A DNA stretch of 21,732 nt from Clostridia bacterium (GTDB lineage Bacteria > Bacillota > Clostridia > Oscillospirales > QAMX01). Below are positions 15,601-21,732 of this stretch, piece by piece. Made by a program: the position numbers and the translations under genes. Position 1 is the stretch's first letter. Every line of letters starts with the position of its first letter. Under the pieces are notes generated by a model that had not been told where the DNA came from, searched no databases, and was given only the letters and a program-made list of their open reading frames with translations. Location of the stretch: assembly GCA_024404415.1 (NCBI GenBank), contig JAKSPX010000003.1, forward strand, positions 1-21,732, written 5' to 3'.

Positions 15601-16419
15601 ATGAAAAAAAGCCTCCTGAAATATAAGCTCATTCCGCAGGAGCGGATCTTTTCTTCGGTCAGCCATCCGCGCAAGCTCTTTGACGAGGATTCCCTTCACG
15701 AGCTGGCGAGGAGCATAGAATATTGCGGCCTTTTGGAACCCGTGGTGGTGCGCAGAGTCGGCGCACGGTATGAGATCGTCGCGGGAGAACGGCGCTACCG
15801 CGCCTGCCTCATGGCGGGCTTTGAGGAGATCCCCTGCATGGTGGCCAAAGCCGGGGATGAGCTTGCCAGAATCATGGCACTGAGCGAAAATCTGCAGAGG
15901 GAAAATCCGGATTCTTTTGAGATGGCGGAGGGGATCGGGCGCGTGATCAAAAAGCATCGCCTGAGTGAAGCGGAATGTGCGCGCAGGCTCGGCAGAAGCC
16001 GGGCAGCGGTCGCGGATAAATTAAAGCTTCTCACGCTCGATAAAAAACTGATCGCCGCGCTCCGGCGCGACGGGCTTTCGGAACGGCACGCGCGGGCACT
16101 GCTTGTCATCGGCGACGAAAGACTGCGCTTTGAGGCCGAAAAGCACATGGCGTCGGAAGGGATGAACGCCCGTCAGGCGGAGGCCTACGCCGCGGCGCTC
16201 CAGAGCGGAGAAGGAACGGAGGATATGCCCCCGGCCGAAAAGCACCGCATTTACGTCATCAAGGATATCCGCGTCTTTTTCAACTCGGTGACGCACGCGG
16301 TGGACACCATGCGCAAAGCCGGGATCGCCGCGACCATGGAGCGCGGAGAGGAAAGCGAAAATCTGATCCTCACCATCCGCATCCCTAAAAGAGCCGAGCC
16401 TTCGAAAGCCGAAGCGTGA
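15601..16419 (+). CDS. noc: ParB/Spo0J-family DNA-binding protein, Noc-like
   Basis: Probable nucleoid-occlusion or chromosome-segregation CTPase of the ParB family, 272 residues. The ParB N-terminal domain has GERRYRA (62-68, the arginine patch) and ENLQRE (96-101). The helix-turn-helix is about 121-146 (LSEAECARRLGRSRAAVADKL), followed by SERHARALL. The C-terminal dimer domain (about 216-263) carries KDIRVFFNSV and ends ILTIRIPKR, as in the Noc-like group. Position right after rsmG is where Bacillus keeps noc. Caution: Bacillus Noc begins with a membrane-targeting amphipathic helix, and this protein has only a very short basic leader (MKKSLLKYKL), so membrane contact is doubtful. No parA/soj is adjacent, and I found no parS-like site. 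ParB proper is the alternative. Confidence 0.85.
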   Translation: MKKSLLKYKLIPQERIFSSVSHPRKLFDEDSLHELARSIEYCGLLEPVVVRRVGARYEIVAGERRYRACLMAGFEEIPCMVAKAGDELARIMALSENLQRENPDSFEMAEGIGRVIKKHRLSEAECARRLGRSRAAVADKLKLLTLDKKLIAALRRDGLSERHARALLVIGDERLRFEAEKHMASEGMNARQAEAYAAALQSGEGTEDMPPAEKHRIYVIKDIRVFFNSVTHAVDTMRKAGIAATMERGEESENLILTIRIPKRAEPSKAEA

Positions 16420-16436
16420 AAACTGCCTGTGGATGG

Positions 16437-16465
16437 TTGCAAAATGAGGCGCATTATGGTAAAAT
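16437..16465 (+). promoter_or_regulatory. Promoter of the GH4 glycosidase gene
   Basis: -35 TTGCAA (16437-16442), 17-bp spacer, -10 TAAAAT (16460-16465), with TATGG directly before the -10 giving an extended -10. It lies 18 bp after the noc stop. No terminator separates noc from this gene, so some co-transcription is possible. No clear catabolite-control (cre) palindrome was seen. Confidence 0.6.
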
Positions 16466-16498
16466 AAGGGCGACATAAACGAAAAGGAGCGGATCATC

Positions 16499-17815
16499 GT
16501 GAAAAAATTCGCCTTTATCGGCGCCGGAAGCTTTGTTTTTACGCGCAATATCGTGCGCGACCTTCTGACCTTCCCCGCATTTGAGGATGCGGAATTTGCC
16601 CTGATGGACATTGATGAAGCCAGACTCGAACGCATCACGCGCGCCGTGGAAAAGATCGTCGCCGCCATGGGCAAGCCCGCGAAGATCACCCCGACGCTCT
16701 CGCGTGAAGAGGCGCTTCAGGGCGCGGACGGCGTTCTGTGTACCGTTTTCAACGGCGATATCGACATCTGGCGCTATGATATAGAGATCCCGAAAAAGTA
16801 CGGCGTGGACATCAACGTCGGCGATACGCGCAGCGTTTCGGGCATTTTCCGTGCGCTTCGCAATATTCCCCTGATGCTGGATATCTGCCGCGACATCGAA
16901 AAATACTGCCCCAAGGCGGTCTTCTTAAACTACACCAACCCCATGTCCATGCTCTGCAAGGCCATGCAGACCTATTCAAACGTCGAGGTCACCGGCCTCT
17001 GCCACAGCGTGCAGGGCACCGTCGGGATGCTTGCCGAATGGCTGGGAATCCCGGTCGGCGAGATCGACTACCTCTGCGAGGGCGTGAATCATCAGGCCTT
17101 CTACCTCAAGCTGGAGAGAAACGGCGAGGATCTCTATCCGGCACTGCTGGAAAAGATCAAAGACCCGGAATACTACAACAAAGAGCAGGTCAGAAATGAA
17201 ATGCTCCGCCACCTCGGCTATTACGTCACCGAGTCCTCCGGCCACAATTCGGAATACAACCAGTGGTTCCGCAAGCGCCCTGACCTGATCGAAAAATACT
17301 GCACCCACGGCACCAACTGGAATCCTGGTGAGTACGCCTATTCGCTCAATCTGCGCAAGGACAGAAAGAAGACCTGGTATAAGGAGATCACCGACTGGAT
17401 CGAAAATGCCGAGGTGGATAAAAATCGCAGTCAGGAATATGCCGCCAATATCTTCAATGCCCGCATCGGTGACCAGACTCCCTTCCACTTCAACGGAAAC
17501 GTGTTAAACTACGGTGCCATCCCCAATCTGCCGGAGGACGCCTGCGTGGAGATCCCGGTCCTTGCCGACCGCTGGGGCATCCACAAGCTGATGGCCGAGC
17601 CGCTTCCCAAACACCTGGCCATTCTGGTCGGCACGACGGCGCAGGTGGAAAATCTCGTCGTGGAGGCCTGCATGCAAAAGAACAAGACCAAGGTCATTCA
17701 GGCGGTCTCCATGGACCCCCTGACCTCTGCCGTTTGCAGCCTTCAGGAGATCCGCGACATGTGCGACGAGCTCTTTGCAGTCAACAAGGATTTCCTCGGC
17801 GATTATCACGACTGA
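16499..17815 (+). CDS. melA: Glycoside hydrolase family 4, alpha-galactosidase type
   Basis: NAD- and Mn-dependent glycosidase of family GH4, which cleaves by an oxidation-elimination route. It has 438 residues, close to E. coli MelA (451). The Rossmann loop is FIGAGSFVFTRNI (6-18). NYTNP is at 144-148, the metal-binding Cys is in GLCHSVQG (166-173) and the metal-binding His in GVNHQAFYL (195-203). The segments LGYYVTESSGHNSEY and SQEYAANIFNA resemble MelA more than maltose- or cellobiose-phosphate hydrolases, so unphosphorylated alpha-galactosides are the likely substrates. Related GH4 enzymes act on galacturonides (LplD), so specificity is not certain. Start is GTG with AAGGAG 9 nt upstream. 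No transporter or regulator is next to it, so it is an isolated catabolic gene. It ends at a shared bidirectional terminator. Confidence 0.9.
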   Translation: MKKFAFIGAGSFVFTRNIVRDLLTFPAFEDAEFALMDIDEARLERITRAVEKIVAAMGKPAKITPTLSREEALQGADGVLCTVFNGDIDIWRYDIEIPKKYGVDINVGDTRSVSGIFRALRNIPLMLDICRDIEKYCPKAVFLNYTNPMSMLCKAMQTYSNVEVTGLCHSVQGTVGMLAEWLGIPVGEIDYLCEGVNHQAFYLKLERNGEDLYPALLEKIKDPEYYNKEQVRNEMLRHLGYYVTESSGHNSEYNQWFRKRPDLIEKYCTHGTNWNPGEYAYSLNLRKDRKKTWYKEITDWIENAEVDKNRSQEYAANIFNARIGDQTPFHFNGNVLNYGAIPNLPEDACVEIPVLADRWGIHKLMAEPLPKHLAILVGTTAQVENLVVEACMQKNKTKVIQAVSMDPLTSAVCSLQEIRDMCDELFAVNKDFLGDYHD

Positions 17816-17869
17816 GGCTTCCTTAAAGTTTCGGGAGCAAAAACGTCTGCCCGGGATGCCAATAAATAC

Positions 17870-17901
17870 CCCCGTGTGTTTTGGAAACACACGGGGATTT
17901 T
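17870..17901. terminator. Bidirectional terminator between convergent genes
   Basis: A perfect 12-bp stem, CCCCGTGTGTTT (17870-17881) with AAACACACGGGG (17885-17896), and a 3-nt loop. ATTTTG follows on the plus strand; on the minus strand the stem is followed by GTATTTATT. It lies 54 bp after the GH4 stop and 14 bp after the glycosyltransferase stop, so it serves both. Confidence 0.85.
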
Positions 17902-17910
17902 GCATACTCG

Positions 17911-19035
17911 TTATTTCTGCATGGAGGAATAGGTATCCTTATAGCGCCCGCAGATATCCGCCCAGTTGAATCGCTCTGCGGCGGGAACGGCACGGATACG
18001 AAGCTCTTCGTAATTATCCACAGCGCGGCGAATGGCCTCGGCAATGGAGGAAACGTCGCTACTCAGAGCGGAGTAACCGATATAGCCTTCTTCAAACTGT
18101 CCGTCAAACCCCTCGTTTCTGGTGTAGACGACGGGAAGTCCCTGACTTAAAGACTCTGCGTAGACAAGGCCGAAAGTCTCGGAAGTCGAAACAAGCGCGA
18201 AAATATCTGCTTCGCGGAGATGATGGATCAACTCCTCCTTGGGCATGGCCGGAATATAGGTCGTGTAGGGATCGGACTTGATCTCGGCAAGGAGCGCCTG
18301 ATCCACCGCTTTGCCGATCACCGTCAGGGAAATGCGGAAGCCCTCGTTATTGAGGAGACCGACGGCTTTCTGCAGGGCGGGGATGTTTTTCCCGGGGATG
18401 ATCTGGCCGACGCAGAGGAGCTTTATGTCGTGCCCGGCGATGCGGGCGAGCGTTTCACGGGAGAGGGCTTCCGTGCGCGGGTGCTCATGCCAGAAATCGT
18501 CGATGCCGTTGGGGACGACCTCACATTTTTCGCGGATATTCTCATAATCTGCGGATCGGCGAATGAGGTCAAGCACTTTTTCGCGGTAAGCCGGGGAGAG
18601 GAAAAAGACTCTGTCGGCATTTTTCATGATCTCGATGCCGCGCGGAAGAAGATAGGGGCGGTACTTCATGAAGGAATTGACGTCAGTATTCCGAACGGCC
18701 ACGACGTAGGGCGTGCCGTATTTCTTCTTGAGAGAAAGGGCGACGTTGCCGTCCGAATACAGGGTGTAGGCGTGTACGGCGTCGAATTCCCCGGGATCGA
18801 CCGAGGCTAAAAGCGCTTTCAGGATCTTATGCTGTTTATAGAAAAAGTTGACGCGGTCGAGCTTGCGAAAGCATTCGCTGACGATCACGTGGTCGTTCGG
18901 CTTGATGACGGCCGCCTTTTTCTGATGCGTCGGGGCAAAAACGACATTTTCAACGCCGAGAGCGTCCAACCGTTCGATCATGGTCTGATGAAGCGCGGTG
19001 GTCAGATAGTTGATATTGATGTGCAGGACCTTCAT
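17911..19035 (-). CDS. Glycosyltransferase family 4 (GT-B fold)
   Basis: Retaining glycosyltransferase of the GT4 type, probably transferring a sugar from a nucleotide donor to a lipid or polysaccharide acceptor at the cytoplasmic face. It has 374 residues. The N-terminal acceptor domain starts KVLHININYLTTALHQTMI. The donor domain begins near 200 with IKLLCVGQIIPGKNI, and the EX7E motif is E286 and E294 in ETFGLVYAESLSQG. There is no signal peptide or membrane segment. The ATG has GAAGGTGA seven bases upstream. It has its own promoter overlapped by a dyad and is not within a polysaccharide gene cluster in this window, so donor and acceptor cannot be named. It is transcribed toward the origin. 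Confidence 0.88.
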   Translation of the reverse strand: MKVLHININYLTTALHQTMIERLDALGVENVVFAPTHQKKAAVIKPNDHVIVSECFRKLDRVNFFYKQHKILKALLASVDPGEFDAVHAYTLYSDGNVALSLKKKYGTPYVVAVRNTDVNSFMKYRPYLLPRGIEIMKNADRVFFLSPAYREKVLDLIRRSADYENIREKCEVVPNGIDDFWHEHPRTEALSRETLARIAGHDIKLLCVGQIIPGKNIPALQKAVGLLNNEGFRISLTVIGKAVDQALLAEIKSDPYTTYIPAMPKEELIHHLREADIFALVSTSETFGLVYAESLSQGLPVVYTRNEGFDGQFEEGYIGYSALSSDVSSIAEAIRRAVDNYEELRIRAVPAAERFNWADICGRYKDTYSSMQK

Positions 19036-19057
19036 AGATAGTCACCTTCGTCCGGAT

Positions 19058-19085
19058 TGTGGAAACTACGCGGTAGTTTACCACA
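19058..19085. promoter_or_regulatory. Operator-like dyad over the glycosyltransferase promoter
   Basis: TGTGGAAACTAC (19058-19069) is mirrored by GTAGTTTaCCACA (19073-19085), with one extra A in the right arm and a GCG centre. The right arm includes the predicted -10 box. There is no T-run, so it is a poor terminator. Position and symmetry suggest a repressor site; the regulator is not identifiable. Confidence 0.5.
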
Positions 19086-19103
19086 GTTCGGACATTCTGT
19101 CAA
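19075..19103 (-). promoter_or_regulatory. Promoter of the glycosyltransferase gene
   Basis: On the minus strand, a consensus -35 TTGACA (19103-19098), 17-bp spacer, and -10 TAAACT (19080-19075) preceded by TGTGG (extended -10). The -35 overlaps the stop codon of thiT, so no terminator separates the two genes. Confidence 0.65.
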
Positions 19104-19681
19104 ATTCCGTTATTCGGCTTGATGACGCGCTTGAGTGCCGGGTAGAGGAAGAAGACGATCACGCAGGTGAGGATCAGCTCGCCCGCCATATACCCGCCGT
19201 TGTAGACGAGGGAATAGAGCCAGACCGGCATATCCTCCGGCGCGTAGGACTGCCAGACAAGGATGCCGCTGAGGAAATGGCAGACAAAGCGGATGAAGAC
19301 GCAGAGTCCGGCGGAAAGGACGGCGGAGAGGGTCGGCATGGATCTGATCTTTTCAAAACCGCGGAAGAACCAGCCCGCAAAGCCCATGGCGCCAAAGGCA
19401 AGGAGATAATCAAGGAAAACAACGAGGAAGAAAGCCAGGGCTGTTTTGGCCGGAGGCGGATAGAAGCCGGTCATCATCTGGATGATCGCATAGGCGGTGG
19501 AGGCCACCATGCCCCAGCGGCTGCCGAAAAAGATGGCAAAGAGGATGATCGGAACCATGCTGCCGAGCTTGACGGAGCCGCCGAAGCTCCAAGCCGGCAT
19601 TTTGAGGGTGATGAAGGATAGCACGGTGGCCAGCGCCACCATGAGCGCGCCGATGATCAGCGTGCGCAGATTGTGTTTCAT
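19100..19681 (-). CDS. thiT: Thiamine ECF transporter S component ThiT
   Basis: Substrate-binding membrane subunit of an energy-coupling factor transporter for thiamine; it needs the shared EcfA/A'/T module encoded elsewhere. It has 193 residues with about six hydrophobic segments. Features shared with Bacillus ThiT (YuaJ) are GGSVKLGSMVPIILFA (34-49), FFGSRWGMVA, LDYLLAFGAMGFAG (90-103), RFVCHFLSGILVW (131-143), and SYAPEDMPVWLYSLVYNGGYM (145-165), which hold thiamine-contact aromatic, His and Asn positions. A GTG 12 codons upstream keeps the frame open, but ATG 19681 has a strong AAAGGAG 8 nt away and gives the normal N-terminus. The TPP riboswitch and terminator just upstream confirm the substrate. 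YkoE or HmpT-type carriers are less likely. Confidence 0.93.
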   Translation of the reverse strand: MKHNLRTLIIGALMVALATVLSFITLKMPAWSFGGSVKLGSMVPIILFAIFFGSRWGMVASTAYAIIQMMTGFYPPPAKTALAFFLVVFLDYLLAFGAMGFAGWFFRGFEKIRSMPTLSAVLSAGLCVFIRFVCHFLSGILVWQSYAPEDMPVWLYSLVYNGGYMAGELILTCVIVFFLYPALKRVIKPNNGI

Positions 19682-19739
19682 AGATATGACTCCTTTCTTT
19701 TCGCAAAGACCTTTCACGAAAGCGGTGTCACGAGCAAAT

Positions 19740-19771
19740 AAAAAAGCGGAGTCTCCTGCAGGAGACTCCGC
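19740..19771 (-). terminator. Riboswitch-controlled terminator upstream of thiT
   Basis: On the minus strand, GCGGAGTCTCC (19771-19761), a TGCA loop and GGAGACTCCGC (19756-19746) are followed by six T. The stem-loop DNA is a perfect 26-bp palindrome. It lies between the TPP aptamer and the thiT ribosome binding site, the place of a transcription-terminating expression platform. GCGG at the 3' end of the aptamer can also pair with CCGC at the base of this stem, a possible competing helix. Confidence 0.88.
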
Positions 19772-19789
19772 GGATTGGTCGTGAGAAAA

Positions 19790-19872
19790 CCGCTCCCTAC
19801 GCCGGCATTATCCGGATCAGGTCAAAGGGTTCGGGCACGCGCCCATCTCAGCCTTTCGGCACCCCTGCAACG
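19790..19872 (-). ncRNA. TPP riboswitch (THI element)
   Basis: Read on the minus strand, the canonical aptamer blocks are present in order: GGGGTGCC, GGCTGAGAT, ACCCTTTGACCTGATC, CGGATAATGCCGGCGTAGGGA. The pyrimidine-sensing CUGAGA loop and the pyrophosphate-side GCGUAGGGA are intact. The P1 stem is formed by GTTGC at the 5' end and GCGG at the 3' end. With enough thiamine pyrophosphate the downstream terminator should form and thiT be turned off. The predicted transcription start (about 19871) is at the very start of the aptamer. Confidence 0.96.
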
Positions 19873-19877
19873 AAGTT

Positions 19878-19906
19878 ATTCTACCACAGAAGAACCGATT
19901 TGTAAA
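19878..19906 (-). promoter_or_regulatory. Promoter of the TPP riboswitch-thiT unit
   Basis: On the minus strand, -35 TTTACA (19906-19901), 17-bp spacer, -10 TAGAAT (19883-19878), preceded by TGTGG (extended -10). It starts 9 bp after the stop of the upstream lipoprotein gene, with no terminator between, so dnaE-lipoprotein transcripts may also enter the riboswitch. Confidence 0.7.
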
Positions 19907-19914
19907 GAGGAAAA

Positions 19915-20691
19915 TCAACCCACCGCGCCGTCTTCGTAAATCCTTTCATACATGCCGGAGGGGAGGAGCGGGATGATGAGGTCCTTGGAAAAGGAGACGG
20001 TCAAGGGGGCGGAATAGTCGGTCAGAATGGTGTCGCCGTTGAAATAAAGCGTCAAAGCCTTGTCGGTCATGTAGAAGGAGGCGACCGAAGCGTCGGTCAG
20101 GGAGAGGCGGGAATAAAAGTCCTCACCCATGTGGAGCGAAAGGTTCTTGTCCTCGTTGAGCACCGAGAGGATCAGGTCGGTGAGCGGCGAGAGGTAGGGC
20201 GATTCGAAAACGTCCCCGAGGGTCATGAGCTTGCCGTCGGAAAGGGTGTAGAAAACGGAATAGTATTCGGTGGTGGGATCCTTGTCCGGCAGACGGGTCT
20301 GGAAGGTCATGAGCACCGAGACGTATTTACTGGTGCGGTTGAGGGTGTAATCGCCGTAAAGTACGCCCTTGCTGCCGTCTTCTCCGCGCGAAAGCGAGGC
20401 CATGGCGTTTTTGAAGTCCTTTTCCGCTGTGTCGGCGAGGGAAGAAAGGAAGTAATCCGCTTCCTCCGAGCCGGTCACAGGCACGTGAATACCGATGGTG
20501 TATTTGTCGCCGTTATAAAGCGAGCTCTGATAATCGCTTTTGTCCCTTCCCTTGTGGGTGGAAACGTAGGCGTAGGGGTCGGCCGTGTAGATCTTGTCAA
20601 AATCCTCTTCTTTGGCGCGGCCGAGGCAGGAACAGAGCGAAAAGAGCAGGGAAGCGGCCAGCAGTAAAGACACGATGCGGAATAACTTCAT
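19915..20691 (-). CDS. Putative lipoprotein with RsiV-like (DUF3298) domain
   Basis: 258-residue predicted exported lipoprotein. The N-terminus MKLFRIVSLLLAASLLFSLCSC is a short signal peptide with a plausible lipobox (LCSC, Cys22 lipidated). The body resembles the extracellular part of RsiV/PdaC proteins (DUF4163 plus DUF3298): YTIGIHVPVTG near 65-75, DADYF-like helix, YYSVFYTLSDGKLMTLGDVF, and the C-terminal ALTLYFNGDTI...APLTVSFSKDLI. In Bacillus RsiV this domain binds lysozyme, but here there is no N-terminal anti-sigma segment and no sigma-factor gene, so that role is not implied. The ATG has AAGAAGG 7 nt away and lies 21 bp after dnaE, so the two are probably co-transcribed. Function unknown; the family call is by pattern only. 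Confidence 0.7.
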   Translation of the reverse strand: MKLFRIVSLLLAASLLFSLCSCLGRAKEEDFDKIYTADPYAYVSTHKGRDKSDYQSSLYNGDKYTIGIHVPVTGSEEADYFLSSLADTAEKDFKNAMASLSRGEDGSKGVLYGDYTLNRTSKYVSVLMTFQTRLPDKDPTTEYYSVFYTLSDGKLMTLGDVFESPYLSPLTDLILSVLNEDKNLSLHMGEDFYSRLSLTDASVASFYMTDKALTLYFNGDTILTDYSAPLTVSFSKDLIIPLLPSGMYERIYEDGAVG

Positions 20692-20712
20692 GAAAAGACC
20701 TTCTTTCCAATG

Positions 20713-21732
20713 TCATTTGATGACGACGTTGCTTTGCCCGAGCAAGGTTATCAGCTCGGAGGAAAGCGCAAGAGAATAATCGGCGCAGAGCTCCGGCGGG
20801 GCGGGGGTGTATTTCCCGGTGGCTTCGTCAAAGAAGATCACGGGGACGGTGCCGGAGAGGAAACGCAGGAGGCACTCCACGCGCGGAAGATTCTGACGGT
20901 TGGCAGACGTGATGCGCAGATAGATCTTGCGGGGGAGTTTTTCCTCCGGCACGGCGGAGGGCACGTCTGCGGGAGGCGGAGTCGGCTCGGTGAAGGAGGT
21001 GGTTGAGCCGAAACGGCGCATCTCTTCAGGCGGCTGGGAGGCGGGAGCCAGCGCGTCGGCGATCAATTTGGGCTTTTCGCCCTCGCGCACGGTCAGCTTG
21101 CCGCGCACCGCGACGGCGGTCCCTGTGCGGACGTAAACGCCGCTTTCAGAGAGCACGCGGGAGAAGCAGAGGATCTCCATGCTGCCGCCCACGTCTTCAA
21201 GTGTGACGTAGGCCATGGCGGAGCCGGATTTGGTGGTCTTGGATTTGACGGCGCCGATCACGCCTGCGATCAGGAGCTGCTGGCCGTCCTCGTATTTCTT
21301 GGGGGTGATGATGCCCTCTTCTTCGTTATCAGAGGCGTAGTCCTTTAAGATGTCACCGATGTCGACCGCGCCGGCTTTTTTGAGCGCTGCGCTGTATTCC
21401 ATCATCGGATGGCCGGAAAGATAGAGGCCGGTGGTCTCTTTTTCCATGGTCAGAAGCTCAAAGCGGGAAAATTCTTCAATGGCGGGCGGCGTGATGTCGG
21501 CTTCGTGGGAGGAGAAGCTCTCGTCCTGGAAGAAGCCGAGCTGCCCTTCTGCCACCGTCTTGGCCTCGGCGGCGCAGGCGGAGGCGATACGGTCGTACAT
21601 CATGAGCATCTGGGCGCGGTAAAGGCCGAAGCCGTCCATGGCGCCGCCTGTGATGAGCGATTCCACGGCGCGGCGATTGAGGTCACGCGGGTACATCCGC
21701 CCGATGCAGTCCTGAAGACTGCGGACGGCCCC
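20713..21732 (-). CDS. dnaE: DNA polymerase III alpha subunit DnaE (3' part, runs off the edge)
   Basis: The visible 339 residues are the C-terminal third of a DnaE-type replicative polymerase; the frame continues past the right edge, so the Met codon at 21696 is internal, not the start. The visible part begins with RMYPRDLNRRAVESLITGGAMD, the helix-hairpin-helix-side segment conserved in DnaE. After the glycine-rich linker the OB-fold appears (LIAGVIGAVKSKTTKSGSAMAYVTLEDVGGSMEILCF), then EGEKPKLIADAL. A Pro-rich linker leads to a C-terminal domain beginning about PRKIYLRI. In Bacillota DnaE works beside PolC, extending primers. Catalytic Asp residues and the PHP domain are outside the window. 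It is oriented toward the origin (head-on). The next gene downstream is the lipoprotein, not the usual pfkA or accessory genes. Confidence 0.93.
   Translation of the reverse strand, partial: GAVRSLQDCIGRMYPRDLNRRAVESLITGGAMDGFGLYRAQMLMMYDRIASACAAEAKTVAEGQLGFFQDESFSSHEADITPPAIEEFSRFELLTMEKETTGLYLSGHPMMEYSAALKKAGAVDIGDILKDYASDNEEEGIITPKKYEDGQQLLIAGVIGAVKSKTTKSGSAMAYVTLEDVGGSMEILCFSRVLSESGVYVRTGTAVAVRGKLTVREGEKPKLIADALAPASQPPEEMRRFGSTTSFTEPTPPPADVPSAVPEEKLPRKIYLRITSANRQNLPRVECLLRFLSGTVPVIFFDEATGKYTPAPPELCADYSLALSSELITLLGQSNVVIK

Noticed and set aside
16427..16436. CTGTGGATGG near 16.43 kb as a DnaA box
   Set aside because: At least two mismatches to consensus and isolated from the origin cluster; likely chance.
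19682..19717. Upstream GTG start for thiT (12 extra residues)
   Set aside because: No good ribosome binding site, while ATG 19681 has AAAGGAG at ideal spacing and the normal ThiT N-terminus.

Overview
The window is the replication-origin core of a bacterial chromosome, most likely an uncultured member of the Clostridia (Bacillota). The evidence is the gene order (dnaA-dnaN-recF-remB-gyrB-gyrA on one side, rpmH-rnpA-yidD-yidC-jag-mnmE-mnmG-rsmG-noc on the other), a DUF370/RemB protein, a ParB-like Noc protein, a ThiT vitamin transporter under a TPP riboswitch, and Gram-positive extended -10 promoters. Base composition is moderately GC-rich in genes and AT-rich at the origin. There is no rRNA, tRNA, CRISPR array, phage or insertion sequence, so the exact family cannot be set from the window.

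Layout. Positions 18-8644 (minus strand) hold the replication operon: gyrA, gyrB, remB, recF, dnaN, dnaA. The 219-bp dnaN-dnaA gap carries a run of DnaA boxes in one orientation plus a DnaA-trio-like unwinding element, and is the best oriC candidate. Positions 8645-8971 form a divergent control region with a dnaA promoter to the left and an rpmH promoter to the right. Positions 8972-15505 (plus strand) hold the ribosome, RNase P, membrane-insertion and tRNA/rRNA-modification genes, with a hairpin terminator or attenuator between jag and mnmE. Positions 15506-16419 hold a Noc/ParB-family gene with an unusual control region (promoter inside a perfect dyad, and a hairpin over the ribosome binding site). 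No parA/soj follows it.

From 16437 the content becomes accessory: a GH4 alpha-galactosidase-type gene with its own promoter, a shared bidirectional terminator, then a minus-strand block made of a family-4 glycosyltransferase, thiT behind a TPP riboswitch and terminator, a RsiV/DUF3298-like lipoprotein, and the 3' part of dnaE running off the right edge. This block is transcribed toward the origin.

The left and central genes form the usual initiation, elongation and topology module (DnaA opens oriC; DnaN, DnaE and RecF act at the fork; gyrase relieves supercoils) beside translation and membrane-biogenesis genes. I see no clear undescribed multi-gene system. The more interesting signals are regulatory: the noc leader, a hairpin between the yidC Shine-Dalgarno and its start codon, an operator-like dyad over the glycosyltransferase promoter, and the DnaA-trio-type origin.
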